Shown one piece after another: positions 12,401 through 24,155 of a stretch of DNA of 64,000 nt. Each line of letters begins with the position of its first letter. Position 1 is the stretch's first letter. The position numbers and the translations under genes were made by a program. The notes beneath the pieces were generated by a model that had not been told where the DNA came from, searched no databases, and worked only from the letters and a program-made list of their open reading frames with translations. The stretch comes from Deuterostichococcus epilithicus (taxonomy: Eukaryota > Chlorophyta > Trebouxiophyceae > Prasiolales > Stichococcaceae): positions 1,178,009-1,242,008 of the forward strand of contig JAVTLE010000021.1 in assembly GCA_033439295.1 (NCBI GenBank), written 5' to 3'.

Positions 12401-14754
12401 TCACTCAGCTGCCCAGCCGTCACGTGCGCCTCCACCAACGTGGCATAGCTCACAGCGTTCAGTTTCAGGCCCTGCAGCCAGGAATTCATCTTGGAACCCG
12501 GAGCAGCCAGCAGCTGAGCATTTGGCGGCTGGGGGCCCGCACGCTCGTGAGGATGTCTCCGACGGCAAAACACCGTTGGGGTGAGCAGACAGGCATGCGA
12601 AAAAAGTTGCAGCCGGCGTCGATGCAACCCTCATGAGGAGGCAGTGCACGGAGACTTCAAGGCCGAGCGACAGCAGTGCACACCTCCAGCTGCATGTCGG
12701 CGACCAGGTCGGGCAGCAGGCTCAGCAGCCCGGCCCTGACGTAGCCTTTAATCAGACAATTGTATGCGCGGGCATCTGGTGGTATGCCCGCCGCCTGCGG
12801 AGCGTGGTCAGACACACACAGTTGGCTGCAGCACACTTGACCGCATACTTCCAGTCAGGACACTCACAGGGCCATTGTGGTGCTGCAGCAGGGTAGCGCC
12901 GGGTGTGGTCCCAGATGGAGTGGAGCGACGGTCGGCCATCATCGACCGCCGGAAAGTGCCACCATCACAAAGCCTGGATTGCTGATGACTCGAGGCAGAA
13001 CTACCCTGCTGCCAGGAGAGAGGGCGCACACGCATTGCTGCCGCGACGCGGTGCGCTTCGTCTAAGGATCCTGCCTCCACGCATATGTTTATTCCTGCAC
13101 GCATCAACGGCGAAGTTGTCATTCAACTGATCGCTGACCAGTATGCACATGTGCCCACCCCCCCTTCTCCGGGGCCCCCCACCAGGGGCCCCCCACCGGG
13201 GGCACAGCTGCTGCTGCTAGGCGGCAGGCGGCCACAAGGTTGCAGGAGATGGTGGTGTGTGCAAGTCTGCTGCCCAAGCGAGATGCCTGTGCAGTCCATC
13301 CCACAGCGGGCGGCGCCCATGCGGCCAGCACCTGTCCTGAAGGCGGCGGCGTCCAGGTGCTGGCCGGACCTTCGCAGCTGGCCCCACAGGCGGCGCCCCA
13401 TCTTGACGAAGCCTGGCTGGCGGCTGCGCGCCAGACCGGAGATGATACCTGCAGACAGGCAGGCGATGGGGATCAGCAGGACACCAGAGGGCGCCAGAGG
13501 CCTCTGCAGTCGATCGGGAAAACCCTTGAGCAACCTGCACTGTCGCCTGCGTGCCAAGCCAGCAGCGATGCGCCTGTTCACGTGAAGCTCAGGGACTGTC
13601 AGGCTCGAGCAGGCGCCTCACCGCAATAGGTCACCACGTTGGGCTGCATGCCGGCTGCCTGGATGTCCTGGAACGCCCGCAGGCCGCTGCCATACTTGCC
13701 GGCCTGCGCATCGCCAAGTCAGTGTTGGCGATGAACCCTTCTGTGCAGTGCAATGGCCGAAGACTTGACAGGCTGATCGTCTCAGCAGAGTTGCATTGTG
13801 AGGAGACCTGTGGGCCGTAATGACCGCCAGTGACCGGGGAAGGGCTGTAAAGTCAGCAACAAGGTTTCACCTACCTTGAGGGCCACGCTCATGACGGCCA
13901 GGTAGGCTTTGTAACGAAGCTGCATGCCCTGCCGCTGTGCGACAACATACACGTCCCAGCACGCCTGAAACGAGCCAGCGCGGCCCAGTGCTGCGTGACA
14001 AACAAGAGCAATGCGATTTAATGTCAGCAGACCAATCCGCATATGCCTTGCAGTTTGCAAAGGACGGCCTAGCCATGGCTTCACGGCATGGCCATGTCAT
14101 GTTTCACAAAGCCTGCGGCACCACGTACTCTGTCCCACCTTTCAGCAGCTGCTCGCAGGTGTCGTCCGAGGGAGCCGCGCCGAGATCATCCAGCTGACGG
14201 AACGCCCGATGCGCCGCTGTAAGGTCGCCGCCTTTGAGCGCTGCACTGATGTCCGTCTCCAGCTGCCGCAGCTCCTTGAGTGTATCATTGACTGATGCTG
14301 AGCTGCCGGCACCATTATCGGATCCGCTGCCTGAGCTGCTGTCCCAAGAGCTGTCGTGGTCCAATGACGTTACAGCTACGCTGCTGCCGCTGCTGCCGCC
14401 AGGGTCGCTGCCATTGCCACCGGTCGCATCTGCGGCGACCGTGCTGACACGTGCGGGTCGCCTTTGCTGGGACGCTGCGGCTCGCCTACGACCTCGGTGC
14501 CTCGAACGGCCGCCGCCAGCAGACGCATGCTCCACCGCTGCCGCACGCTGAAAGTTGTCCAGGGACCGCGGTGCAGCAGTGTCCGTCAATATATCGCGCC
14601 AGTCGCCCAAACGGTGCACCGAACCACGAGCAACGCAGCGCAGAGCCCTTGAGGTGCAGCAGAGGTAGGGCAGTGCTGGTGTGTGGTGCAGGCGTGCCGA
14701 GGGTGGATTGCCGAGGCAAATCGTCAGTGCCGCGACAGCGGCTGTGGCCTGCAT
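9448..14754 (-). CDS. Organelle-type pentatricopeptide repeat (PPR) protein, MRL1-like
   Basis: Fourteen exons: 14754-14139, 13990-13875, 13703-13622, 13448-13332, 13094-13030, 12794-12684, 12471-12313, 12086-11967, 11744-11634, 11223-11041, 10707-10524, 10291-10107, 9928-9745, 9485-9448; 756 aa with all phases matching. The N-terminus is basic and Ser/Ala/Arg-rich, as in transit peptides, followed by an acidic Ser/Gly/Asp linker. From about residue 190 on there are roughly 12-13 tandem 35-residue repeats, for example NIVTYTILVD and DTVSYNTLMGA. The protein ends FKFWLGMPNSYYRAEAE. From memory, a WLGxPNSYY-type tail and a 12-repeat array occur in MRL1, which stabilises plastid rbcL mRNA; I treat that as a candidate identity only. 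Introns after 11041 and 10107 start with GC. Confidence 0.88.
13155..13206. repeat. Short GC-rich tandem repeat in a PPR-gene intron
   Basis: Two or three imperfect units of GGGGCCCCCCACC lie inside the intron between exons 5 and 4 of the PPR gene. It is non-coding in the model. Confidence 0.55.
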
Positions 14755-15388
14755 CTGCTGTCACGATTCGCGTCAATAACTACCTAGTGGGTGCGCTCTC
14801 CTGGACACTGTCTGCAGTTCAAGCTTCGCAGTACATCTGACGCGAAGCAATTCGGTGCAATTTTTGCGGAGTGACGCGTCGCCGGATTGATGTACCAGGT
14901 TTCAGACGCAGATGCAATCAATTTAGGCGCTGCAATCGCGGTTCTGCAGACTGCACCGTGGCTTCTTACGACAGCAAGATCTCTGCGCGCTTCCCGGCAG
15001 CGCTCCACCGCCCGAATGAGGCAGAGCAGGTCAACCGGGTCGTGTTCACTCTGCGCTCACATCGCCACAAGCAATCGAATGCGGATCCGGGAATTTGACA
15101 ACGCTGGTTCCTCACGCACCTGATCGCACTCGCTGCTTGGGTCCGAGTTTCGAATGTGATCTCGGCATGATACTGGCAAGCTAAATGTGCTTTCGAGATC
15201 GACTTGTGGCTCTCATCTTGTTATGTCTTGATCCATGCGTGCCACATACATGCGTTGTCGCGTCGGGTGCCGGACCCGGAGGCGATGGTGTGCACTTCCG
15301 GAAGCAATTTTGCCCGTATAGCACCGAGCTAACGGCACTGCAGCAGCGCTTCCAGCCCAGATAGAGGTGTGGAACGCCTCAGCCTGGC
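14755..15388. other. Divergent promoter interval, PPR gene and APP1-type gene
   Basis: 634 bases between two start codons pointing outward. It contains only short frames without protein character and should carry both promoters. No specific element was recognised. Confidence 0.55.
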
Positions 15389-18300
15389 ATGGCGGCCCAG
15401 ACCAAGCTCGCAGATGCCATTAGCAGCCATGCTGCGCCGCCGCAGCTCAGGGACACAAGGGAAGCGGCAACGCCGCACCTGCGAGACACCTTTGGTTCGC
15501 TCTACTTCTTGTGCTGCTGCATCGCCTTCGTCCTAGTGTTCCTCAGCTTCCAGAAGACAAAGCTGCATTTCAGGTACGCAAGGACGGCCTCTTCCTAACT
15601 GCGCTCGCCTAATTGCCTCACATTCGCAGCCTGCTGTGGGACGAGCTACCCGCAGTGACATATTTTATCCGGTCCTCAGCTTGGAAGCTGCTGTGCAGTC
15701 GCACGCTGCGGCGCGGCATCTGGGCGGCAGTGTCAACCGGCCTGCTCTTCTGGGTCATCAGCTTCCTACAGGCGCTAGACTTCGGGTCCTCGCTGTGGGA
15801 CTTCGGTCTTGTTGTGTGTGCCGGGGTGAGCCTGCACGTCTAAGCTTACTTTCATCCTCAGCGTGGCCACTCCTACTGCATAACCTGCTGGACCGCCATT
15901 GTGCAGGTGCAGTACCCCACGCTGCAAAGGCAGCCTGAGGGCCATATGATTTATCCCTTGGTCGGCTAACGTCTTCGCACTCCCCATCGTGTGCAGATCA
16001 TCATAGCGTCGGTTATCGAGGACCGCATCCAGCGGCGCTACTACCTGGTACCCTTTTCGGCGCGGGTGAAGCGGCCGCCAGGTCAGATGGCGGCATTCAC
16101 CTCAGCAATAATAGGACCGTGCATGAGCTGCACGTGCCACCTCAAGATCATGCCTGCAATACTTCGCCTTGCTCACTTGGCAGTAGCTCACTCGGCCGTC
16201 GCTCTGGCACCGCAGGCACACCGGAGGCCATTGGCAAGGCAGACTACCTGAGCACGCTCATCACGCAGATCACCAGCGGCCTGGGCGCGACGGTGGGCCT
16301 GGCGCAGGTTATTGCCCGCGCCATGAACGTCCGTGCCCGCCGCCTGGAGGCGCTCCATGACGTAAGTGACCTTGCAAAACATCCGTCGGGTTTACAACTG
16401 CCCATCTGTAGGCCCCCATGACGAGTGGAGCCACAGGATCTGAATCGAGTGGACTAATACCTGAGACACTCGATGCGCGCCGGCCTGCGCTGAGAAAGCT
16501 CAAGAGTGGAGAATCTGGCATGCCCCGAGCTGGCCCGCATATTGAACGGGGGCAAATTCACTAACGCTAGCACCAAACAGATGCGGGGAGCAGCAGGAGA
16601 GAGAGTACGGTGACAGCCGGTGTGAGACCTGGCCCGCGATACCTGCTGCGGCTTGCTGGGTGCTGCTGATCAGCGCGCATTCTGCTACTGCCCAGACGCT
16701 GGACAGCCCTTTAGAAAGTGTCCACCTTCATCTCGCCAGGTGCTGAACAGCGCGGACGAGGAGGAGCTGAACTACATCGTGTGCAGCATCAACTGCGCGG
16801 CGCTGGTGGAGGTGGCAAAGGCCGAGACCATGGAGATGCTGACCGCGCCCGAGCACCGCCTGCACGAGCTGGCCATCGCCACACGGTGCGCTCGCAACCG
16901 CTTCTTCGAGCTCACGACCGCCGTCTGCTGCGGGACTTCCCACCGAGGCCTGGGTGCATGCTCTGCTGCTGTGTTTGGCGGCATGGACGGGGGCGCTCGC
17001 TCGCGCAAGGAGCCACCGCCTGCAGGGCTGTGCATGGCATGCCGTTGTGCAGCGGCGCGTGCTGCGGCCAGAATCAAAAGCGTCGATGTTGAGCAGCTGT
17101 AGAGGTGCGTGCGGCCGACTGCGCGTAGGGCGCACATTATGGACGGGCTGATGAAGGTGGGCATGCGCAACCGGCTGGAGCGGCAGCATTTTGCGATGAA
17201 CATCCTGCTCAACACCTACGGCTCTGACCTCACAACGCTGAAGGTGAGTCCAGCACTGTCGTACCGCACCGTGGGCTTGGAGTGCGGTGCGGCCACGTGC
17301 TTCAGCGCGTGCGTCAGCATGCCTCCTTGTCGAGCATGCGGCGCTGCCTTTTGCAGCTGAAGCGGCGTGTGCATAGTGGCACGGTGACCGGCAGTGTTGT
17401 TCATCACGCAGGGCATGATTGACGATGGGGGCGACTACCACATCACCTACAAATTGTTCTACAATGACCTGCAGGGCAGGAATCAGGTGATTGTTTGCGC
17501 CCGTCGTGCTATGGACCATGCAAAGGCAGACACCTGCGTTGCGTCAACAGCCAACGACAGCACTATGCTCAGCAACGCGCAGCTTTGTTGCGGCTACACT
17601 CGCGAAAGGCTCGTAGCACCCATCCGAGTTTTCTATCGCGTCTGCGAATCGCAGGTGGACGCGCTGCAGCATGTGGCGGCAGAGGGCGCGCGCGCACGGG
17701 ACGAATTCCAGGCCAAGGCGCCTAATGGGCAGTCGCCGCACCCAGGTCTGTCTCCTGCGTCCTGTGTGCTGCTGTGGATGGCGCGCCGCCTTACATCTGG
17801 CCTCGTGCAGCTCGATACTGTGCAGTCGTTGCTCAGCAGTCGACCGCAACCTGCCTTCCTGTTTGTGAGCAGGCCTGATGCTCAAGATCGTGTCGGACAT
17901 TGACGACACGCTGATGAGCAGCGGCGGTGCCTTTCCCGCGGGCTGCGACCGCACCTACCCGCGCCACTGCATCTACCCTGGGGTGCTGGCCTTCTACAGC
18001 GAGATGGACATCTGTCAGGCGCTGCGCGTGCAGGTCGGTGCCTGAGTTCCTGCTGCAGTAGTGGGGGCTGGTCTCTGGCTGCTGCCCTGGCAGCCTGCTC
18101 TCACCCTAGGCGACGTTGCGCCCACGGCACTTCTGCATCGTTGCCAGATGCGTTGGCGGACCAGCTGGCATGGGTGCAGCGCTGCGTTCCTGAGGACTGA
18201 GTGTGCAGCAGCAGCCGGACCGCTCCTTGCCGCTCACTTCGCATGCTGCTGCGGCCGTGCAGGCGGCGGAGGCGGAGGCGGCAGAAAACGAGACGGCGGA

Positions 18301-21300
18301 CGGCGACAGCCTCGCTGGCGGCTCCGACGACGGCGGCGTGTCCGGTTCGGAGTCGGCCATTGGCAGCAGCTACAGCGGCGGCCTCAGCGGTGGCAGCGCC
18401 TTCTTTGGCGGCGGTGAGACCTCAAGCGCGGTGCAGAGGCTGTGTTGGCATTGCTCAGCGGCCTTGCAAAGGGGTCCAGATGCACCCTTCCGGTGCATGT
18501 GCACCCCCGCAAGCGCGTGCTCAGCCGTGACTGGTACAAAGTCGTCACGTGGGCTGCTCGGACACGGTCAATTCAGTACGCTGGACATGACCGCGGCACG
18601 ACCCTGAAAGCATCATGCGCTTCGGACCCTGCGCAGGCGGTGGCGGCGGCTGGGGCCGCCCGGGCGGCCTGCGCATGAGCCTGCGCGGCGGCAGCTTTAG
18701 CCTGGGCCGCCGGCGCAGCGGTGGCGCAGGGCGCTCCGGGCTGTTGGGCACTGCGGCCGGGGAAGACCTGGGGCTCAAGGACCTGCCGGACCGCAACGAT
18801 GTGGCGGAGGTGCTGTCAGGCGGCGCCAACTTCGGCGTCGACGAGGGTGAGCTGGCTCCGGCAAGTCACACCGGTTCCATGAAGGTGGTCGAAATTCACA
18901 GACGCCACAAAATTACCAGAGAGGATGCTGTTGTGGCATCGTGCATCTGGCGGGCTAGAACACTTGCTGTGCAACTCCTGGTGAAGCTGCTGGCATCGGC
19001 CCACAACCGCCTCCCCCTGTCTGCCTGCTTCCAACCAAAAGCCCCGCGTGTGTAGCAACGTCTCCACGACCTCGCACCTCCTGCCCGCCTCAGACGACGG
19101 CGGGCGGTCGGGGCTGCGGGAGACGCTGCGGGAGGCGGCGGCGGGCCTGCGCGCGGCGGCGAGCCTGGCGCGGCGGCTGGCGGGCAAGACGCTGGGGGCG
19201 CCGCTGGCGCACCTCTCGGTCATGCGCCCCCGCGCCGAGCACCTGCAGCCCGCCGTGCGGGGCGGCGACTCCGCGCTGCCCGTCGAGGTGAGCGCAGTTT
19301 TGTCCCTGAGGTCCACGGACGTTGATGATGCAGGGAGGTGAGATCCTCGTGCGCCAGCGGGAGCAGGGCGCCCTGCGGATTGGAGGGAAGTGCGCCGTGT
19401 CCAGCTGTGACGTTGGCGATTTTTTCGAACGATGCAGAAAGACGAGGAGAAGCGGCCGCACCAGCCGGGATCCAACCTGGTCTTCCTTTCAGCCCGCCCC
19501 GAGTCCTACGAGGTAGGGCTACTGTGAGAGCTGCCGATCTGCAATGCGAACAGGCCGTGCTCAAGAAGCGCAGCCAGGCGGCAGCGACCACACGAGCAAG
19601 CTGCTGACGAATCGCACCAGCCGCCATCGGAGCGGGCTGAGTTGACAGCCTGCATTGGACGGCGGCGTCCTCCCGTGCCCGAAATGAGCAGACGCTGCTA
19701 GAAGCCCCTGATCAAATCGACACTGCTGCCATGCGTGCAGGGCACAACGGAGGCGATGAGCTACAGCGCCATTTTCAGCCCGCTCATCCGGCGCAGCGAG
19801 CTGTACTGCAGCCCGGTGCTGCTGCTGGGCTCCATTGCCAGCGGCCCCCGCTCCGTGCTGCACTACGCCCTGGGCCTCAAGCCCAAGCACGGGTGCGCCA
19901 CTCAAGTACTGCCTCCTCTGCATTTGCAGTTTGCTGTTGCCGCTGCGGCCCCGGCCACAAAGGCCCAGCGGATCCGCACACGCAGCATTGCAGCCCGTGG
20001 TCAGTGGTCTGGGGGAAACCATGCATCAGAGGGGACATCGAACCGGGTTGCGGCCCTGCTTGCCAACTGGCATCGAGCGCGCACCAGCGAGCGCATGGCG
20101 GACCAGATCCTTCAGTCGGTTAGTGCTTGCGGCCGTAGGATTGAGCTGGAGCAGACCAGCGCGGTGAGCAGCTTCTACACTGCGCTGGCGGGCAAGAAGC
20201 TGGTCCGCTTCCAGCAGTTTGCCGCGCTGTACCCGGAAGCCGTCTTCGTCTTCTGCGGCGACGATGGCCAGGCAAGGCGTCAAGCACACAGCCGCTCGGT
20301 CCTCTGGCCTGATCCTCTAGGTGCTTGCAAAGACAGCGTCCCAGCCCGGGATGGCATTACAAGCACCAGGCTCGTCCCGGGGGCTGCTGCACGTGCCGTC
20401 GCTTCGTTGTGGCGCCTCAGGGCTCCGCCCAGCAGTGCGTGTGCGTGTTCTGACAGCGCGTCACGCTCCTGACCGCCCGCAGGGGGACGTGCTGGTGTCT
20501 GAGGCGCTGGCCACCATCTTTGCGCGGCAGGCAGACCGCGATGGCGGCCCCAACCGCCTCGCGGCCTGCTTCATCCACCAGGTGCCGCTCGCCCACGTGC
20601 GGGCTGTCAGGGACGCAGTGTGTTGAAGCAGGTGTCGTGTGCCGCGTCCATGCCTGGGGGAACACCAGCCTGTACCTACCTCTCGCGCCCTCATCTGTCC
20701 GAGTGGCTGAAGATCTGACCTGTGGCTGAAGGGCCGGGTGAACCCTGCTACCACCTGTGGTGCTATCGAGGAAGCGCACTGGCTCCCTGGCTTCCGCAGG
20801 TCGCTCCGCCGCCGCGGCCGGTCTCGAGCCTGCGCGCGTCCGCGGGCGGCGGGGACGGCCTCAGGACAGCATGGGCGTCGCAGCGGATCTTCTCGCACGG
20901 CACCTTTGTCGGCATGGCAGTGCAGGTGCACCCCAATCCGATCCTCCTTTTAGACACTGCATCTGGCAGCTCCTGTCAAACGCGGCCATGCGCGGCCGGT
21001 GTACGTCGTTGTGTGAGCCGCTTGCTCCGACCACGGTCGACCGGTCGCGCAGGCGTACACAATGGGGCTGCTGGACCGTGTGGGGCTGCAGCACGTGGGC
21101 GTGGCTGCGTGCAAGGACCTGCGGTGGGCGCGCTGCCGGTGCGGCCCCCTCGCTCGAACGCCGCTTGTTGTGCCTTTGAATCGCTCTAGGCGCACGCAAG
21201 CCGACCGCCAGCCTGCCGACATGGAGACGCAGCGGCACGGGCGTGCATCGCCACAGGATGTCATGACGCCCGAATCGTGAGAACAGGCTCTGTGTGAGCG

Positions 21301-23438
21301 CTACCCCGATGCCTGCCTGTTGCACAGCCCAGCTCCTGCTGATTGTACGAGCGTTTTCCTGGCCCCGGCAGGTACGCCATGGACATGGTGGACTGGGCGG
21401 CGAATGCAGCGCAGATCAATGCCGACATCCGGCTCGCCAACGAGCACCTGCCGCCCGAGATGCAGGTCCGCTGTCTGGTGTCCGATGCCCCTGCCTCGTC
21501 TCTGCCTTGCGTTCCGGTGCGTGCGGGCGCCCGAGGCGAAACGTGCCTGCGGTCAACCTGCGACTGCCAACGCCATTGGCGGAGGGTGCAAGTGCTGCTG
21601 GTGCGTGTGCCTGCAGGTCAGCGCCATCGAGCTGCCGGCCTGCGAGCGCCCCTTTGCCTTCTCGCCGGCGGAATCGCCCAGCAGCCCGACAGCCAGCGAG
21701 GGGGTGCCCGCCAACGGCCCCTTTACCGCCATGTCCGGCACCCGGTGCGCAGTTTGTGTCGAGTTGCAACGATCATGTGCTCCGCACACCCCGCCCTGTC
21801 GGCCAGTGACTTTGCAGGGCGGCTCCGGCCACGGACCTGCATGGTCGGCAGCAGCAGCTCGAGTCGCAGCTGGAAGAGCTGTACTCGACATGGCGCCGTC
21901 TCTGAATCATGGAGTAGGCTGTCAGGCTTCACATCTTCCCTGTCCTGCGCCGCCACAACAGCTGAACAGGCTTCGTAATGCCGCAACTTCAAACCGAGGC
22001 CTGCTGGGGCACCGAGGCCTCTCTAGCTTCCTCACGCAGCGCTGCAATCAACAGACGAAGCCGCTCCCTCTTCCCGCAGGTCGCCGGTGCCGGGCGGCTC
22101 GCCGACAGCGGGGCGGCCGCTCAAGTCCAGCAGCTTCAGCGCGCTGCGGCAGCGCATGACCGCGGCGCCGCTGCGCACGCCGCCCGCAAGCCCGGCGCGC
22201 CAGGTGCCGCCACAATGCACATGTAAAATTGACATGAACCCCATGCTAGTCAAGTCTCGGGCTGCGGTTGTGGAGCGTCCTGCTTGCTCTGCTGCGTGTG
22301 CTGCCCTGCTGCGCGGGCCTGCCGGTCGAATGTGCATGGTGGATGTGCATCTGGGCTTGCAGAGTGGCAGACAAACAGGCGACAGCTGGGCATCGAGGAC
22401 GCTGGCCTCAAGAACAACGTCAAATTCAACTCAAGGTCTGACTGTCGGCCTCGCCGACCCCGCATCGAACGCTGCCGCGAGGTCCGCTGCCTGCGCTGCG
22501 CAGGCCGCGCTGTCGACGGACATCGGGGACACCATGCGCGCCGGCTCGACGCCGGCCATCGGTAGCGCCGGCAGCAGCGTGTTCGGGTCGTCGCCGCCGC
22601 AGCGCAGCAGCTTCTTCCCACCTGCAGTGAGTCCAGTTCTGCAGCGCCACATGCAGCTGCATGCATACCTATCCGCCCGTTCGAAGCCACATGAGTAGCC
22701 TAGAAAATTCGAGGAGGAGGAGGCAGCAGGATTGACGGAGCGCCACTGCTGGTGTGCAGGGCTCCCTCGGCAACGGCGGCCTGCCGCCACTGTCCACGGC
22801 AGTGCTCGAGCGGCACGGGCGGGGCGCTGTGGGGCTACCCCCGATAGCGCCCCTGCTGCCCCAGGTGGCGCTTCGACTGATGCGAAACTCCTATCTGTCG
22901 CCTCCTGTGTCTCTGCTGTCTGCAGTCCTTGCCATCTCTCGTCGGAAGCGAGATGTCTGCTGCCGCCCTTTTGCTAGTGCTCGACTCTGTCTCTGCCGCA
23001 TTTCCAAATAGGACACCGAGTCAAATTGAAGCAACATGCTGCCGCTGCCCTTCTGCGGGGGGCTGTGGCTCTGCCCGACACGACTGGGGACCCGCTGACA
23101 TCATGAGCCTGCATCGCCGCTCGGCAGTGGGCTGTGGCTGAGTCTTGACATCATCGCCGTCCGTGCAGGCGAGAGGCGCGCCGCCGCTGCGGGGCTCCAT
23201 GAATGGCGATGGCGACCAGGGCGGCCTCAACACCGCCAGCAGCGCGCCGCCCGTCATGTCCTGTACGCCGTCGCCATTGCCGCCGGCCGCGCAGATCCCG
23301 CGCCCTCCGTCGCCGCCGGCCGCGCCGTCGACATCGCCGCCAGCCGTACAGGCAGCGGCCCCGCAGCCCTCGCCCCGTCCCTCGGCCGCGGCGCCGGCCG
23401 CCAGCAACGTGGTGCCGCTGCCGAAGCTGCCATTGTGA
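15389..23438 (+). CDS. APP1-type (DUF2183) phosphatidate phosphatase-like protein with membrane-spanning N-terminus
   Basis: Exons: 15389-15573, 15630-15825, 15997-16081, 16216-16361, 16740-16885, 17129-17243, 17412-17486, 17655-17745, 17873-18033, 18209-18413, 18637-18846, 19094-19287, 19438-19512, 19741-19892, 20172-20271, 20483-20581, 20800-20925, 21053-21138, 21372-21465, 21617-21744, 21818-21880, 22080-22203, 22363-22626, 22760-22864, 23169-23438; about 1164 aa. Two or three hydrophobic segments lie in residues 35-140. The catalytic part has the HAD-like motif KIVSDIDDTLMSS, then VFLSARPESYE, LLLGSIASGP and VFVFCGDDGQGDVLVSE, as in the APP1/DUF2183 family that dephosphorylates phosphatidic acid. 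A Gly/Ser/Glu-rich insert of about 200 residues splits the motifs, and the C-terminal 250 residues are Pro/Ser/Ala-rich. The donor after 21880 is weak; if the exon ran on, the frame would stop at 21903. The intron after 20271 has a GC donor. Lipid activity is inferred from motifs. Confidence 0.8.
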
Positions 23439-24155
23439 CGCTGTGACCGCGCACGAAGGCCCTTGGGGCAATGCCATGTGGCCCGGTGGGCAGCGTGGCT
23501 GATGGGCGCACCGAGCGGGCGCCTGGGCTGGCACCAGGCGGCGATCGATGGCCCGCCCGCCGCCATGCGCTGGCTCTGAGGTTCTGCTGCTTCATCATGT
23601 TCGGGACTGCAGGCATGCTAGCAGAGTGTGCGCCACATATTTCGTGTTGCCCCCTCGTCCTAGAGCCCTGTACTGGATTGCATCGGCTAGGGAGTCTGGG
23701 ATCGCCTTTAGGATGCGTCCCATGTCGTAGCGGCAGAGCAAAGGTGTACATTGTAGCAGGTCCAGCCTTCTGGTTTGCAGTTCACAACTGACTGGGCATT
23801 CCAACCTTGAAAAGCGTCGGTGATTCCAGAAGTCAGTGTCTGCAATAAGGGATGTCACACCCTCTCTCTCTCTCTCCCGCATGGCGCTCTGCTGGACAGC
23901 CTAGCGGGCACCAGAAAGCACTCAATCATCTGCTGCATGCTTGCGCGCACAGGGTGGTTGGGTTGTAGGTCAAGATACCTAGGTCAGTGTTTCCCAGTCA
24001 AGCCGGAAAAAAATGACGCTTGGTCAGAAGCCAAGCCATCCTGCCACGCCCGCGCCGGCGCTGTGCAGTCACCGACACCACAACATGCGTCCACGCTCAC
24101 AGCGGCGATGAGGCACAAGGGAGGGGGCTAACAGCCTGTTTCCCCTGCTCTCCTC
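23439..24155. other. Convergent 3' intergenic interval with CT run
   Basis: 717 bases between the stops of the APP1-type gene (+) and DGAT2 (-). It holds a short CT dinucleotide run at 23861-23877 and no supported gene; it should contain both 3' UTRs. Confidence 0.55.
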
